DNA from: Flammulina velutipes
Taxonomy: Eukaryota; Basidiomycota; Agaricomycetes; Agaricales; Physalacriaceae
Assembly: GCA_011800155.1 (NCBI GenBank)
Contig: CM022377.1
Location: 310,001 to 374,000, forward strand
Direction of reading: 5' to 3'
DNA: 64,000 nt
The notes below the pieces were generated by a model. That model saw nothing but the letters and a program-made list of their open reading frames with translations, searched no databases and was not told where the DNA came from. The translations under genes were made by a program, and so were the position numbers. This document shows positions 1 to 11,534 of the stretch, one piece after another; the first letter of the stretch is position 1; each line of letters opens with the position of its first letter.

Positions 1-711
1 GTCGTCCATCAAGGCTGACCCCAAAAGCTGCCAATCGTAAAGTTTGCATGAAACAGAAGTAGTCGTAAGATTGGATGGCCGTGAAGTTGAATGCAGCGGA
101 GGAGATGTACAAGCCGTAGATGCTGGGGCGCTTGATGCGCCATCGACGGACGAACGTGTAGACGAGTTCATAAATGAGGAAGACAACGAAGATGTTGATG
201 AATGCACTGGCGACGTATGCCGCGGCCGCCAAAGTCCAGGATCTACCTGATGACGGGGAAGAAGGATGTTTACATATTCTGGAGAAGTCAATCAATGATG
301 TGAACAGGCGAAGGGAAGAAGGAATGATACCGACTGAATGATCATAAATACCACGTTGAAATCAAGAAATGTTTGCAAAGGAATGTTCGCAAAGATGGAT
401 AGTTGGAAAAGGTGATAATAAAGTCGGAAGAATGGACGGGGGCTCCGAAGGATTTCGAGATGAAGGGAAGGCATGTTGAATCGAGGTCGATGGGCGTCCG
501 AAGACCTTGTCGACCGTGTCATAGGTGCACTTGTCATGGTGGTAGCAGCATATGAGCCTGGTAAAGATTCTCTGTTGTCCACTTCCGGGCGACTGAGGAT
601 GCGCACAACTCGCGATTTGGGTATCTTGGAACCTGACGGCTCGGAAGGGGTATCGTATTCAGAATGAGTGTGGCGTGGAGAGGCCCAGTGAAGTTGGCCT
701 TCGGGATCCAT
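1..711 (-). CDS. Multi-pass membrane protein, N-terminal part (gene cut by window edge)
   Basis: The gene runs off the left edge, so only the N-terminus is visible. The start is ATG at 711-709. Exon 1 encodes a roughly 100-residue Ser/Arg/Pro-rich, probably cytosolic segment, then a hydrophobic stretch (LFQLSIFANIPLQTFLDFN). An intron lies about 243-334; the phase fits a donor at 334 and an acceptor giving exon 2 from 242, though a stronger-looking donor nearby (330) is out of phase. Exon 2 continues with a second membrane span (INIFVVFLIYELVY), a basic loop (RRWRIKRP) and an aromatic-rich segment (SYDYFCFMQ). I do not recognise the family. A fungal ion channel or transporter is possible, but nothing diagnostic is in view. 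Confidence 0.6.
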
Positions 712-1240
712 TCAAAGTTCCAGTCTTTGTCGTCGACGACAAATCGTTAAAGTTTGGTTTAAATCTAAGAGAATACATGAGTGTCTGCTGCTATACGGGG
801 ATGTTGAATGATAATGGCGTGTGCACTTGTAAATGCTGCGCCTCTAAGCTTTAAGAGCCGACTTTTGGAGCCGACGAAATACGACCCTGTTCACGTACCG
901 GTTACCGAATTTGTCACCAGGTTGAAAAAGGAGCGAGCAGATCGAACGAAAGACAGAGTCGGCGAAGCGAAGCGGAAGATTTAAATAATGAAAAGAAGGC
1001 GGCGTGAGCGCAGCGCACGCTGCGTGAGTGGTCAATGGGCAAGAAGATGGAACGGGCCGTTGCCATGGGTTCTAATATAAGTCGTGAACCCTCCCTGAAT
1101 CTGAACCTTGTTAAGGTTATCCGGTAGCGCGACGTTACCGACGACTCGGCAAACAACAATCGTGATACTGGCGGGTAGTACGTGAATTGTGTTTGGATAC
1201 TGGATCTTCAGATGTAATTATGTTCTCGAAAGAGCCAAAA
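712..1240. other. Intergenic, no gene seen
   Basis: This stretch holds the upstream region of the membrane-protein gene and the 3' flank of the tRNA. Only short open frames without splice support are present, and I see nothing to annotate. Confidence 0.6.
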
Positions 1241-1322
1241 CGACCACGGCAGGGATCGAACCTGCAATCTCCACCTATAGGTAAACCGGAAAGTGGCGCG
1301 TTAACCATTACGCTACGCGGCC
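1241..1322 (-). tRNA. tRNA-Arg (anticodon CCG) with a 9-nt intron
   Basis: The minus strand folds as a tRNA. The acceptor stem GGCCGCG pairs with CGTGGTC, with G as discriminator. There is a D-arm GCG/CGC, an anticodon stem CCACT/GGTGG, a five-base variable region and a T-arm GCAGG/CCTGC enclosing TTCGATC. The loop reads TT-CCG-G then A, so the anticodon CCG (1287-1289) decodes CGG arginine. Nine bases (1277-1285) lie one base 3' of the anticodon, at the canonical position for a nuclear tRNA intron. The internal A and B boxes for RNA polymerase III are intact. Confidence 0.93.
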
Positions 1323-1445
1323 TTACGATTGACAGGATACCAAAAGAATACATTGCTCCCTCAGGAATTTAAGCCTTCGAAGCCGCCACATTCTATTATG
1401 AGTATAACCAACCTACTTACAGATAGAGTATATATTTGTTATGAG

Positions 1446-2198
1446 CTATGTTTCATGTGTGATGAAAGGAAATGTGTAGTACACCATTCCGTCAACCTCA
1501 TGGCCATCTGGCACGACGACGAACGGTGTGTGCTGAGATGGTATCGTCTCGATCTGAGGAGGTTTATTCCCTCCATATTCCTCGCCAAAGGGAATGGCCT
1601 GTGGCCGGGGATGCTTCAATGGACATCTGGGACTAAAGCATCTTGGCTGGAGACAAGGCGTGTATTGCATAACTAGAGGATTGATCGTCAAAATTGCATC
1701 CGGGGAGATAAGAAACAAAGGACCTACAAACTTCGACGTTCGCTGGATGAGAGAACTTGCAATGTTTCTTGTCACACATTCCTTGGATGTATGCCCAGCA
1801 ATGATGAGCGCCCCTTGGCGCACAGGGATTCAGCTCTCGAAAATGTAGAAGACGTGCGTCGTGTATACTATAAATAATAGTCAAGAACCAGTGTCAAAGT
1901 AAGAAAGAATAATATACGCACAAACGGCATTCGTCTCCAAGTGGGCACCAACCGTTCTGCTTCCGAAAATGGGAACACGGTGTGGTATACCATGTCACTG
2001 GCTCCAACCAATGCTGGGCCTGTGGCTCTGGCGTCATCGCACGTAGAAGGGCATGGAAATGGGGACAGTCATCGCCGTAGATGCATTCTCCTCGTAGATG
2101 GTCCCAGCAGACTGTGTATAGCTCGTCACAATGTAGAATAATCAATAAACCAAGAGCAACGGACCTGTAGAGCTAGGGCTAGGTGTGGTGCGAGACAT
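1446..2198 (-). CDS. CCCH-type zinc-finger protein (paralogue A)
   Basis: Exons 2165-2198, 1922-2111, 1728-1867 and 1446-1672 give 196 residues with consistent phases. The first exon is only 11 codons (MSRTTPSPSST). CCCH-like modules follow: CWDHLRGECIYGDDCPHFH, then CSHFRKQNGWCPLGDECRFIH, then CWAYIQGMCDKKHCKFSH, and a final Cys-rich TPC...CPLKH element. Each of the middle two fits C-x8-C-x5-C-x3-H or a close variant. Such fingers usually bind single-stranded RNA, so an RNA-binding role is inferred. The C-terminal half has no known domain. It shares the two central fingers and their spacing with the gene at 4512-5579, so the two are paralogues on the same strand. The family is not CPSF30/Yth1, which has five regularly spaced fingers. 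Confidence 0.82.
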
Positions 2199-2469
2199 GT
2201 CAATGTGGCGATTTCAAGGATGATACATATCCTTCGCATTTCCATCACATATATATATGTATTATTGGTTTCAGGAGGTGCGTAGAATGCTTTGTGTCGA
2301 GTTCTCCGGGTTACAACGAATGAGTTACAAAATGTACTTCTTCAAAGGGCCACTCACCCGTCAATATTTCAAACCCCTAAAGGACACAAAGAACATATTG
2401 CCTGCGCACTCCTTGGGCGCCCCATCGATCAACTGGAACCAGAGGACATTGCCTCGTGGAACTCGCCAT

Positions 2470-3500
2470 GATCAAATTAACGATCCAGAATCCCGTCTAG
2501 GAAAGCGTGAGAAGGGTTTTGATTTGTGTCGATCCGATTTGCAAAATACCTTCACCAGAACCTCCATCGTCCTTAGCGGCACAAAGACTTCTATACTTGC
2601 AGATGAAGTGCCACCGATTTTGATGCAGAAGATGCTATCGATTTTCCAATTCTGCAGACGATGCATCCGGTTTCGGCGAGGGCGCTTCAGAGAGAGCATC
2701 AATACAGCCGAGTAAGAAGTTGATCACAATACCTTACAGTTTGAAGGCGACCACATTGTATAAAGCCTGCCATGGGCACAGGAAGATGATGCGACACCTG
2801 TGGAGGCTACCTTTGAGTCCATACTCCAGCTAGACGTTGGTGATGTGGGTGGATACATAGTAGTCACGGGCTTGACATTCCGGAGATTTGATGCCCATTG
2901 CCCACTTCCTCACCAGTTTCTTCCAATCATTCTCATCTTCCGGATCGCTATTGCAGTCAGGGCACCATTGTCAAAGTCCATCGTCATCAGCGACGCCAAG
3001 TACTACGCAGCGTTAGCGTTCATTTACCAATGCCGGGGAAAACCTCACATGCATCCAGATTACCGCTTCGTCCATGAAGGCAAAAGATTCCGTAGGGGTC
3101 AAGTAGCCTTGTTCAAGATATTGAAGACAACGTCTACCGATGAGTCCAGCGCCACTAAGATTGAACACCAAGTGCCGATAGCCTTGATCAACACGTTGAC
3201 GCGGAGAACCATCCGACGTGGCACAGACAAAGGCCAGTGTGGAGCGTCCTGCAGCTGTAGCCTTCGAGCTATGACCACGATCTGGTAGTTATCGACGACG
3301 TCCAAGGGCGGGAAAATGTAAGGTTCACTGTTCCAAGTGAGTAGTCGCACTCCAGGGGATTGTGTGAGGTTTCTCTCAACAGAAATGGTGTCGTAAGGTA
3401 GTAATGGCATGCGCCCGGGCATCCTGTCTTCGCCGGGATTGGTTAGATGAAGTCCATTACCCGAGAAATTGCGATGGCGAAGGCAACGGTGCATAAGACT
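2470..3500 (-). pseudogene. Probable decayed coding sequence(s), family unknown
   Basis: The minus strand shows protein-like blocks in different frames, joined by no plausible introns. One block runs from LPYDTISVERN to PPLDVVDNYQ. It is followed, one frame over, by about 85 open codons including SKATAAGRSTLAFVCATSDG and LTPTESFAFMDEAVIWMH. A third block contains QWCPDCNSDPEDENDWKKLV and ends at a stop near 2830. The possible introns between blocks are under 30 bp, and a stop precedes the WCPDC block with no acceptor. I read this as one or two genes broken by frameshifts. Sequencing error or an intact gene with unusual splicing remain possible. The plus-strand open frames at 2257-2715 and 2800-3288 are shadows. 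Confidence 0.35.
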
Positions 3501-3777
3501 GGTTACAGATGCCGTCGACAGAAACAGGCATTGTGCGTCAAGAATGGGGCATCTGGCGCTCGAATAAGTGGTACAATGTTGATCGACTGTGAGTTTCGTA
3601 GACGGGTGGGCACTAGCAACGTGGAGGCCTAAAAGTGCCCTCCCCAGAGCCCATTAGTGAAGATTGAATTGAACGCTGCAGCTTTTCTTAGAGTCTGGAT
3701 TGCGGCAAACGTTCGCGCAAAGAAGTATTGAGGATGCCAAGTATCATTTTCTACATCGCGACACAAACTTTCTGCTT

Positions 3778-4228
3778 CTAGTGGGCATGGTTCTTGTGGT
3801 GCTCTGGATACGATGGTCAGAAAGAGATGACAAGAGAGAAATAGAAAGAACGCACTCAAGTGGGCTGGAAGGAGGGTATATCAGGATAAATTCGAAAAGA
3901 ATGGTAAGAAACGCACTTTGGTAGTCGAGGGTGTAACCGAGACCAAAGATGCCCAAAATTGCGAGAACGAAAGGTGTTCCGCGAGCATTGTCGCCGTTGA
4001 AAAAGCGACCCTTTATTCCTCCGACGCGAGCGGTAGCGTTGCCCTTGGGCAGCTTGGAGTAGAAGTCGACAAGAGGAGCAAGTCCTGCGCCTGAGCCGCC
4101 AGACTTTTAGGAAACGTTAGCTTTTATTTACCAGTTGTATAGCAGTATCAACGCACGACGAGCTTGGGCGTAGCAATCTTGGGGGGAACAAGCCCGCCCA
4201 GCGAGCGGCGAATGAGGGAGGCGTGCAT
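3778..4228 (-). CDS. ATP17: Mitochondrial F1Fo ATP synthase subunit f (Atp17 family)
   Basis: Exons 4157-4228, 3917-4103 and 3778-3803 encode 94 residues, close to the yeast mature-plus-presequence length of about 101. The order of conserved elements matches yeast Atp17: LVPPK near the N-terminus, VDFYSKLPKG, a basic stretch to RFFNGDNARG, a single membrane helix (VLAILGIFGLGYTLDY) and a short His-rich tail (KHHKNHAH). Subunit f belongs to the membrane (Fo) sector in the inner mitochondrial membrane and helps hold the stator and dimer interface. The N-terminus MHASLIRRSLGG has the character of an import signal. The last exon is only 26 bp including the stop. Confidence 0.92.
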
Positions 4229-4511
4229 GGTGGTGGATGCAGATGAGTTGGTTTCCGATACCCGGGTCCTTACCGATTCTCTCCGGCGTTCCGCTCGCTT
4301 CACAGTTACTCTTCTTGATTTCGTCGCTCTGAAGCTCTGTGTCGAAATGGCTCTCTACGGACTGAATATCTATTGCAGCGGCTATGAAATTTTAATACAA
4401 TTGCCCTGCCTTACAATACGACGCCACACTTGAACAGGGAAAATCGAATCATGCTACCCTTTGGAAAGCGATGTCACGGGAGCGCCACACAACAATCAAG
4501 ACTCGCTCACC

Positions 4512-5579
4512 TCACGGTCTAGAACACATCGTCTCCTGCCAGTAAAATGTCGTCCCTTTGTACTCGAAAGGAACTGCCTGGGAAATCTGTGCTCCTTTGT
4601 CCGTGGGATAGTATGTTGTCCCTTCCAATTGGGACCCATCGTCGAGTACTGTCGTTCTATCCATTGGGAACAAGGTTGAAGGTGGTTTGAGTCCTGGCGA
4701 AGAATAATGGCACATATTTTTAGTTGCCTGCCAGATGCAGCGTCTCCGTCTTGCCGTTCTTTCTGCCAACTCATCCAGATCCAATGACGCCCTTCTCGAG
4801 GTAGCCTGCTTGGCTCCAATGACTGTGGATGATTTACGCTCAGCCTTGTGCTTAAAGGCACACGTCGGACGCTCCTTGCACCTTTCCCAAGCTATGCACG
4901 GTGTGTATTTCTTATCTATACTCGAGGTCGTCAGATTTTCTGTTTAGAGCACAATTAGAAAACGCACAAGCCTCGATATCCTCAGGGTGATAATATTTGC
5001 AGTTCGCCTCCGAGCGACATCTGCCTTGAACAAACGCCCAGCAATGCGCTTGATGCACGGTGATGTTGTCATCGTGAATGCTGGTGCTTTCTCATTAGCA
5101 TCTGTCAGCCTGGGGAGCTGATTAAACACATACAAATCGCAGAAATCTCCCATTGGACACTCCCCTGCGGCGCTGAAGTGCTTGCATAAAATTGTGTGGC
5201 GGGAAAAGGCCTTCTTGCTGTCACCGAGGCCTTTTCTCTCTTGACATTCTATCTCGGCACGGGGTCTGTTGTGTCGTCGAGATCCACAAAACCTCGGAGG
5301 CGGTGAAAGGACGGATGGTACGGGTACAATGGACGGCAAAGGTGGTGCTTCCGGGAGCGGCGCGTTTGGTAAAACTCCAGGGAGTAACAAGGGATAATGG
5401 TAGATACCCGGAGCGACTGTGAAGGTGGACGCGGCTTGCGAAGAGCATTCGAGTGAGGAATAAAACGCTGGTCCTGTGCCACTCATGTGGGCAAACGTAT
5501 ACGACGATGGCGGTGGCGGGAATTTGAATTGGTGAATCCTTGTTGCTTCCATGCCAGCGTAGGTCGAAGAAACCTCCAT
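4512..5579 (-). CDS. CCCH-type zinc-finger protein (paralogue B)
   Basis: Exons 5134-5579, 4968-5080 and 4512-4915 encode 320 residues. An N-terminal Pro/Ser-rich region of about 110 residues precedes two clear fingers: CKHFSAAGECPMGDFCDFIH and CWAFVQGRCRSEANCKYYH. A TPC...CAFKH element follows, then a basic stretch and a C-terminal region without known domains. Both intron positions fall at equivalent places to introns in the gene at 1446-2198 (just inside CD|FIH and EA/EV|), so the pair descends from one duplicated gene. RNA binding is inferred from the fold. Against its partner it has gained the long Pro-rich N-terminus and lost the first finger. Confidence 0.85.
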
Positions 5580-6709
5580 CTATCGTCAAACGTGGGTCTA
5601 ACTTTCGCGTTATAGAAGGCCCGACGTACTTTGGTGAGAAAATCCACTCAAGTTGAACAGCTTCCGTATCAACCATAGTCCATAAGTATCCTACGAACAA
5701 AGGCGGCCTGGACACAGACGCTGAGCACGTTTCTTCGAAGGTCTTTGTTGAAAAGAGATTCTATAGAGTCGCCAGTGAAAGAAAGAGTTTTTTTGGCACG
5801 TGTTGAACCACGCCTACGCGATGAGAAACAAAGAACACAAAGACATGAAAGAAAACGTGTAGATGGCAATAATTAAAAGAAGCTTAGCCTTGAACACCAT
5901 AGGGCAGGGCTAACCTGGAAATTAACAAATTGCGCCACATCAGTGGCGTGGCTTGGCCAATTGAACGGCATCCCGAAAATATCCAACATGACCAAGAAGA
6001 GCGTTGAATACTTATGTATATCCTGAGCTTAGTGAGATATATATTACACTGACGTGCATCATGCAATTATATTAAACAAAGGAACGAACTAAATAATGTG
6101 CGACATCCCATCCTGGACGAACCACATCCAATCCAAGCCTTCGAGCGCTAACAAACCGCCGGCAAGTAATGGTGTATCCCTGTCCTTCAAACAAGGGAGT
6201 TCAATAGAGTTGTCTCTCTGACCCTACTCCAGCACACATGGATTTGTTGGGACCTTGCTTTGAGCGTACGTTCTGAGTTGTTCGGGTTTTGAACCTCCGT
6301 TTCTGGGACTACCCCCAAGGACATACATTATATCTCGGCAAATCGGCTGCCCCGCCGACGATTTATCGATGAAAATCTGAGCTCGAAAACGGAGCGTCAA
6401 GGAGAATAACTGAGGTTATCGATGCATCTAGTAAGTCAGGTGATAATGCCGCCACCTTGGGACAGCTTATTTCCAGTCAATAGGCATTGAAAGACTCTGG
6501 TTATCTTTCTCCGCTGATATCTCCGATTCAAATTTTCCTGAACGTCAGCACTCCTGGTGGCGCCACATCATTTGGTAAGTGTTTGATAAGCGCTAACCAC
6601 ATTGACATATAGAAACCACTGCCGTCAAGTCTCAATCAACCTCACGTACTGTTCAAACAACACGATATCATCCCGCCTCGTCTCTCTCATTTTCTTATCC
6701 CACACACAA
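5580..6709. other. Intergenic, no supported gene
   Basis: This is the upstream region of CCCH paralogue B and the far 3' flank of the gene at 7070-8698. Two short minus frames (5669-5869, 5884-6066) lack splice context and protein-like composition. I see no gene. Confidence 0.5.
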
Positions 6710-6880
6710 TTAAAAAAAGTCTCGAGAAGTACCATCATGATCATCCATCAACACACTTCGCACATCGAACGCTTCCGAGACGGGGCAGAAGTTTGGGCCC
6801 ACACCAATGGTGTTATATACCTCCGCCTCTGGACCAGCGCCCACTCCGTACTCCACGCAATAAATTTCCTGAGAACATGA
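6710..6880 (-). other. Possible extra 3' exon or separate small coding piece
   Basis: After a polypyrimidine-rich acceptor (TTCTCAG at about 6880) an open frame of about 50 codons runs to a TAA at 6710. It reads EIYCVEYGVGAGPEAEVYN and later SEAFDVRSVLMDDHD. The composition looks coding, but I could not join it in phase to the gene at 7070-8698. It may be an alternative last exon of that gene. Confidence 0.25.
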
Positions 6881-7069
6881 GTGAATTGTGGGTATCGGTG
6901 TACAGAATGGGATATAGTACGGTATGCTGTGAGTCTGACTAGAGGTATAATACATACAATAAGAATAGCGGTGACTGTGATAGCAATGCAATGCAGGAAG
7001 AAGTAATTAACGATCATCGAAGATCATGGGGGTTAGAACCGTAATATAGTGTGGCGAGGGTATCATGGT

Positions 7070-8698
7070 TCATGGGTGGAAGGTGTTCGGCGGGACTTGC
7101 ATAGCTGCGTTCGTCAGGACCTCGAAACCCGACATCATATGATGCATCCTTTTCCGTGGCGGTGGCAGACCCGTAATATCCTGTGAACGATAATCAGAAC
7201 CGCCGTTGGACCACTCATGCGGGTGTACATCGTACTGCCCATCTAGAAGCATTCAGACTGAATCTGACAGCCGACACGGAGGAAAATATAGTCCCACCTT
7301 GCGGTAAAGGCGTAGCGCCCTCCCACGAACGCGAGTGTTTGCGGCTCAATCCCCGGCCAGAAGGATCCTGTGAGAAGTATGGATCAGACGGAGTACAAAA
7401 TTCAGGTCAGGAAGTCAATTTACCTCTAATTGAGATAATGCCTCAGTTGGATATACCGCCTGGGCATCGTCTGCCCAGTCTAAAGTTTTGGTGTTCGCAC
7501 GAGAAACCTACGTCAGGCGTCAGTTTTCCCGACGTTAACAGCTGGAATGATACATACGTCGACATGGTATCTTTGGTTTTCCTCCAGGGATAATGAAGAG
7601 TGTCGAGATCGGTCCACTGATCGATAACATCAGCACCAGACGAGAATGAATCGAGTCAGCACGTACCACCTGCTAAAGCACCCTGGTTTACAGCGAGGAG
7701 AGCACCCACTACCAAACGTTAGACAATGATGGGCGATCAATGACTAGTACCCACTGATGTCGTCCCGTCGCCTTTCAGCAGATAGTACAGTCTGCCGTGC
7801 CTGTCGTTCGGAATCCAAACAAGCGGTATATCGCAGGAAGGCGTCCTGGGTTTCTTTTTGAGCCCGCGCGAGGGCGGAACGAGACACTTGCAAGGCTTGT
7901 TCTGAATGTCATTAATCAGATCGCCGCCGCGATTGAAGGAGACGCACGTACTGGATGCTACGGCTTCTTGTGCGAGTGTCTCGGGGTTTCGAAGAGAGGG
8001 AGAGTTCGAGTTTCGTGAAGGGAGAAAGCTGCCAGATGCATCGGATACATCTACAGGGCAGCGGTGAGGGACCGTAGTAGGGACGAAAATCATCGCTTAC
8101 CGACTGCAGTCCGCATTTTGTGGTCACCGTAACCTGCGTCAGAAACGTCGGGTGACCCTGAATCGACAGAGTGATCATCGCGGTAAGTGTACTGGGATGG
8201 CCCACTCTCGCCCATCGAGTTGCGAAGCCGTGGGTTGTGAGGAATACCAGCGGCTTGACGTTCGATGAATTTTCGCATGAACGTGAGCTCGACGTCGTCT
8301 GGCATGACGTAGGGAGGACCTTGAATGTCGCCCTTCTGCATCAGCAGCTCAAGATGGGACATGGTCTTGTCCTTGAGCTGTTGAAGCCACTCGTGCAGCT
8401 CCATGTGGTCCTGGTCTGCCCGAGCATCGTAGTCCTGCCGTCTACGTGCCTTCCGCCAGTAGGTTTTTGTCATCTTCAACGCGCGATTTACTTCGTTATC
8501 CAGAGTCCTGTACCAGTCGCTCGCCTGTTTGTTGAGTCTGACCGCCAAAACGCCTGGTTGGACGCGTAACTGCAGAGTGCAGCGCCCGTCGCGATCGGCT
8601 GGACCCAGAACTCCCTTCTGGCCTTGGTTTCCCCTCGTAGCGCCTCTAGACACGTTCCCCAGCTCTGGCCATGGCAGGTCGTCCCCGGGCGTAGTCAT
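7070..8698 (-). CDS. Unknown protein, seven exons
   Basis: Exons 8101-8698, 7751-8050, 7670-7708, 7558-7616, 7424-7507, 7298-7367 and 7070-7242 are all in phase and give 440 residues. The start is the ATG at 8698; the frame stays open further upstream, but only with a GTG. Residues about 60-140 are charged and helical (NKQASDWYRTLDNEVNRALK, HEWLQQLKDKTMSHLELLMQ) and could form a coiled coil. The rest is polar and probably disordered. Five of the seven exons are below 180 bp and three below 75 bp. The last exon is open in two frames: the one used ends at 7070, the other ends at 7014 with YYGSNPHDLR. I recognise no domain. Confidence 0.65.
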
Positions 8699-9143
8699 TA
8701 GTGGTGAAGCAAGAATAATGTTAAGGGTATCGAGACGAAGGCCTGACGGAGAGGATGCCAAGATGCGAATATGGACCGGGCAAATTCGAACGACAGGAGA
8801 ACAAGTAGCCACTTATATGGTCGGCATCAGTGTGGTAGTGATGATATAGACTGATTCTTGATGGAATTGGTGTTCATGGGCACTGCCAAACTGAAAAAAA
8901 AGATGATGACCGGACCGTGCCGCATGCGTCACAACTGGACCGAATGGAAATCTAAATAGGGTTGAACCGAACTTGTTCCCACACAATCGAAGGCATCGGT
9001 CCTACATTACTGAACGGGGTAATAAGATATCTGTACCGTAATGGAAAATAAGTCAGAATGTCCCGCTCACCGACCGACCCAGACCCACCTACTCGACGGC
9101 GCGATCGAAGAGCTCGACATCTGAGATTTCCTTCTTTGTGTTC
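8699..9143. other. Intergenic between unknown gene and ALDH7
   Basis: This holds the promoter side of the gene at 7070-8698 and the 3' flank of the aldehyde dehydrogenase. I see no coding signal. Confidence 0.6.
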
Positions 9144-11534
9144 TCAAGCTGAGAAGCTGACGCCTTGAGCTAGCGGTGCCTCGTCTGAGAAGTTCACTGT
9201 GAAGAAGTATATCAGATTTGAGTCTCTTGTTTCAAGAATATTTGATGCGCACTCGTGCATGCACTCCAGCGAACGTATTGCTTCCAAGCATCACCTCCGG
9301 ATTCGCGGCCCCTAGTAAACGGAGCCTCATGAGTAGATTATCGACGTAAGTAGGAGCGGCCCCTTACCATCCAGTGCTCTGATAATTACATAGGATCGTC
9401 AGCGAGTTATTAGGAAGAGAAAAATAGCGGGGAGCGTACCTTATTGCCGCCGAATGCAGCACCAATTTCTGCGCCACTGGTCCCGACGTTTACCTACACA
9501 ATTAAAAATGAGGATCGCTCCTGAACGATGCTTCGCTCGCCTCGACTTACGTTGACAATTCCAGCATCCGACCCACTGGGTCCAATCCATCGCCCAACAT
9601 TACGGATATCACGAGTCCACAGACTACTCGAAAGGCCCTTTCAATCTGTTAAGTCGGAACGGAAACTCTATAATTAAAGATCCTACTTGGGGCACAGAAT
9701 TGTTCCATTCAATGGCTTGGTCCAGTTCATCAAAAATACCGACGTTCAGGATGGGTGCGAAGGTTTCCGTGGACCATATGTGATCTGCAGTGTTAACTGA
9801 TTTAGGGATCGCGACAGTAGGCTCGACAAAATTGCCAGAGGAAAGCTGGGCGGAAGTGCAAATATTGCCGCCCGTCAGGATTTCAGCGTCAATTGACCGA
9901 AGGTGCTCGACGGTATTTGAGTACTTTTCGACGGCCGCTTTGGTATGAAGAGGGCCGATGAGTGTACTGGCAACCAGCGGGTCCCCAGGGCTGACGGCGC
10001 GATAGAGCTTCATCAATTGTTCTATGAATTCGTTCGCCACATTTCTCTGAACATACAACCGTCGGGTGGAGGTACATCTCTGGCCGGCCGTACCGACAGC
10101 GCCAAAGAAGACTGATGGCACAGCCATAGATAGGTCGGCATCAGCCATCACGATGGACGCTATGACAGAGGTTAGACCGTATTGATGTCACTAGAATTAC
10201 TTTGATACACACCATTATTGCCACCTAACTCTAGAATTGTCTTCCCAAAGCGGGAAGCCACATTCTGACCCACAATGCGTCCTACCTGTTCGCTTCCAGT
10301 AAAAGAAACTGCGGGTGTTTGATAAACGGGCTCCGAACAACGACAACATTGAAAAACACGTACTGAGCTCGATACTCGGACTCTTTACGATCGAAACTCC
10401 GACATCTCTGTCGCCCGTAGTCAAACTGGCGACAGCGCCATCGATACCATTCGCTTGAAGAACTTTACTAACGATGCGCGTAACCGCGATGGCGCAGAGC
10501 GGTGTAGTTGGCGACGGTTTCCAGATCGTGGCGTTACCCGCGGCGAAAGAAAGTGATAGATTCCTAGTCCGAGGTTAAAATCGGTGCGATGTATTGTGTG
10601 TGAGAATATTACCAGCCATAGACTGCGACAGGGAAGTTGAATGCAGTAAGGACACCGACAACGCCTAAAGGGTTTGGGACTGCTCTAATCCGTCAGCCAC
10701 AATCAGGTAGGAAGTGTTGATTACATACCTTCCAGAATAGAGTGACCAGGTCGCTCAGACGCAACAACACGGCCGTTCATCATTCGCGAGAGTCCCACGG
10801 CGTAATCACACTGAGATTTGCACTGTCACTGGACGAAACATCTCAAGGTAAACGTAACTTACGATATCGATGAACTCTTGAACTTCTCCAACACCTTCGG
10901 TTTTGATCTTTCCCATCTCTAGGGAGACCAAGGCTCCAAGAACTTCACGCTAGGAGAGCGGACGTTCGTTCAGGCAGTGAATGGTGTGGGAGCTAGTGAC
11001 ACACCTTCGCAGCCAGGGCTTCACGGATTTGTCGAAGAATTTCGCCACGACGGGGGGCTGGAACATCTGAAACAAGGAACTTGAGAACAGATGATGAACA
11101 GAATGGAGTTTGCGCACTTCGGAATGACTTGTATGCCTCACGACTTTTTCTGATGCTTTCCTGTACCTCTTCCGGAGATGCCTACAACGAATACGAAGCT
11201 AAGTCTCCGGAAGATCATTATTTTTGTTCAACGGACCGTCTTGATACGTGCCAGGACTTCACCAGTTGTCGGACAGACGGAAGTCATTACTTCGCCTGAT
11301 CCTTTCCATTCGCCATCAAAGACGCCATAGAGCTCTTCTGTAGATGAAATATCAAGCGCTTCGAGAATAGTAGAAGCCCTCGTCGACAAGCCACGTCCAG
11401 CGACGCGTTGTAGCCCAGCGTTCAATGCGACCGCCGAGGGCCGGCGGACCTACGTGAACGATGTCTTAATGAACAGTTAGTTAGAAATGAAATATACGTA
11501 CAATCTTCAAGGTTCTACTTGAGCAGAGCAACAT
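9144..11534 (-). CDS. ALDH7-family aldehyde dehydrogenase (alpha-aminoadipic semialdehyde dehydrogenase type), mitochondrial
   Basis: The chain is split into about a dozen exons, ending with [20 protein letters not shown] and a TGA at 9146-9144. The start is ATG 11534. Exon 1 (11 codons, [11 protein letters not shown]) splices at GTACGT to [10 protein letters not shown], giving an Arg/Ser/Ala-rich presequence that ends near GLSTRAS. Conserved elements follow: [40 protein letters not shown], the ELGGNN oxyanion motif, and [13 protein letters not shown] with the catalytic Cys. [24 protein letters not shown] and LAQG near the end are typical of antiquitin (ALDH7A1). The family oxidises alpha-aminoadipic semialdehyde in lysine breakdown and can act on betaine aldehyde; the substrate here is inferred. 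Its start codon overlaps a plus-strand ATG. Confidence 0.92.

Noticed and set aside
2257..3288. Two plus-strand open frames of 152 and 162 codons
   Set aside because: They are antisense to the decayed minus-strand coding blocks and lack protein-like composition and splice partners.
1446..5579. CCCH genes as CPSF30/Yth1 or tristetraprolin homologues
   Set aside because: Finger number, spacing and flanking residues do not match either family.
8699..8812. Upstream extension of the unknown seven-exon gene
   Set aside because: The extended frame begins with GTG at 8812; the first ATG is at 8698, so eukaryotic initiation is placed there.
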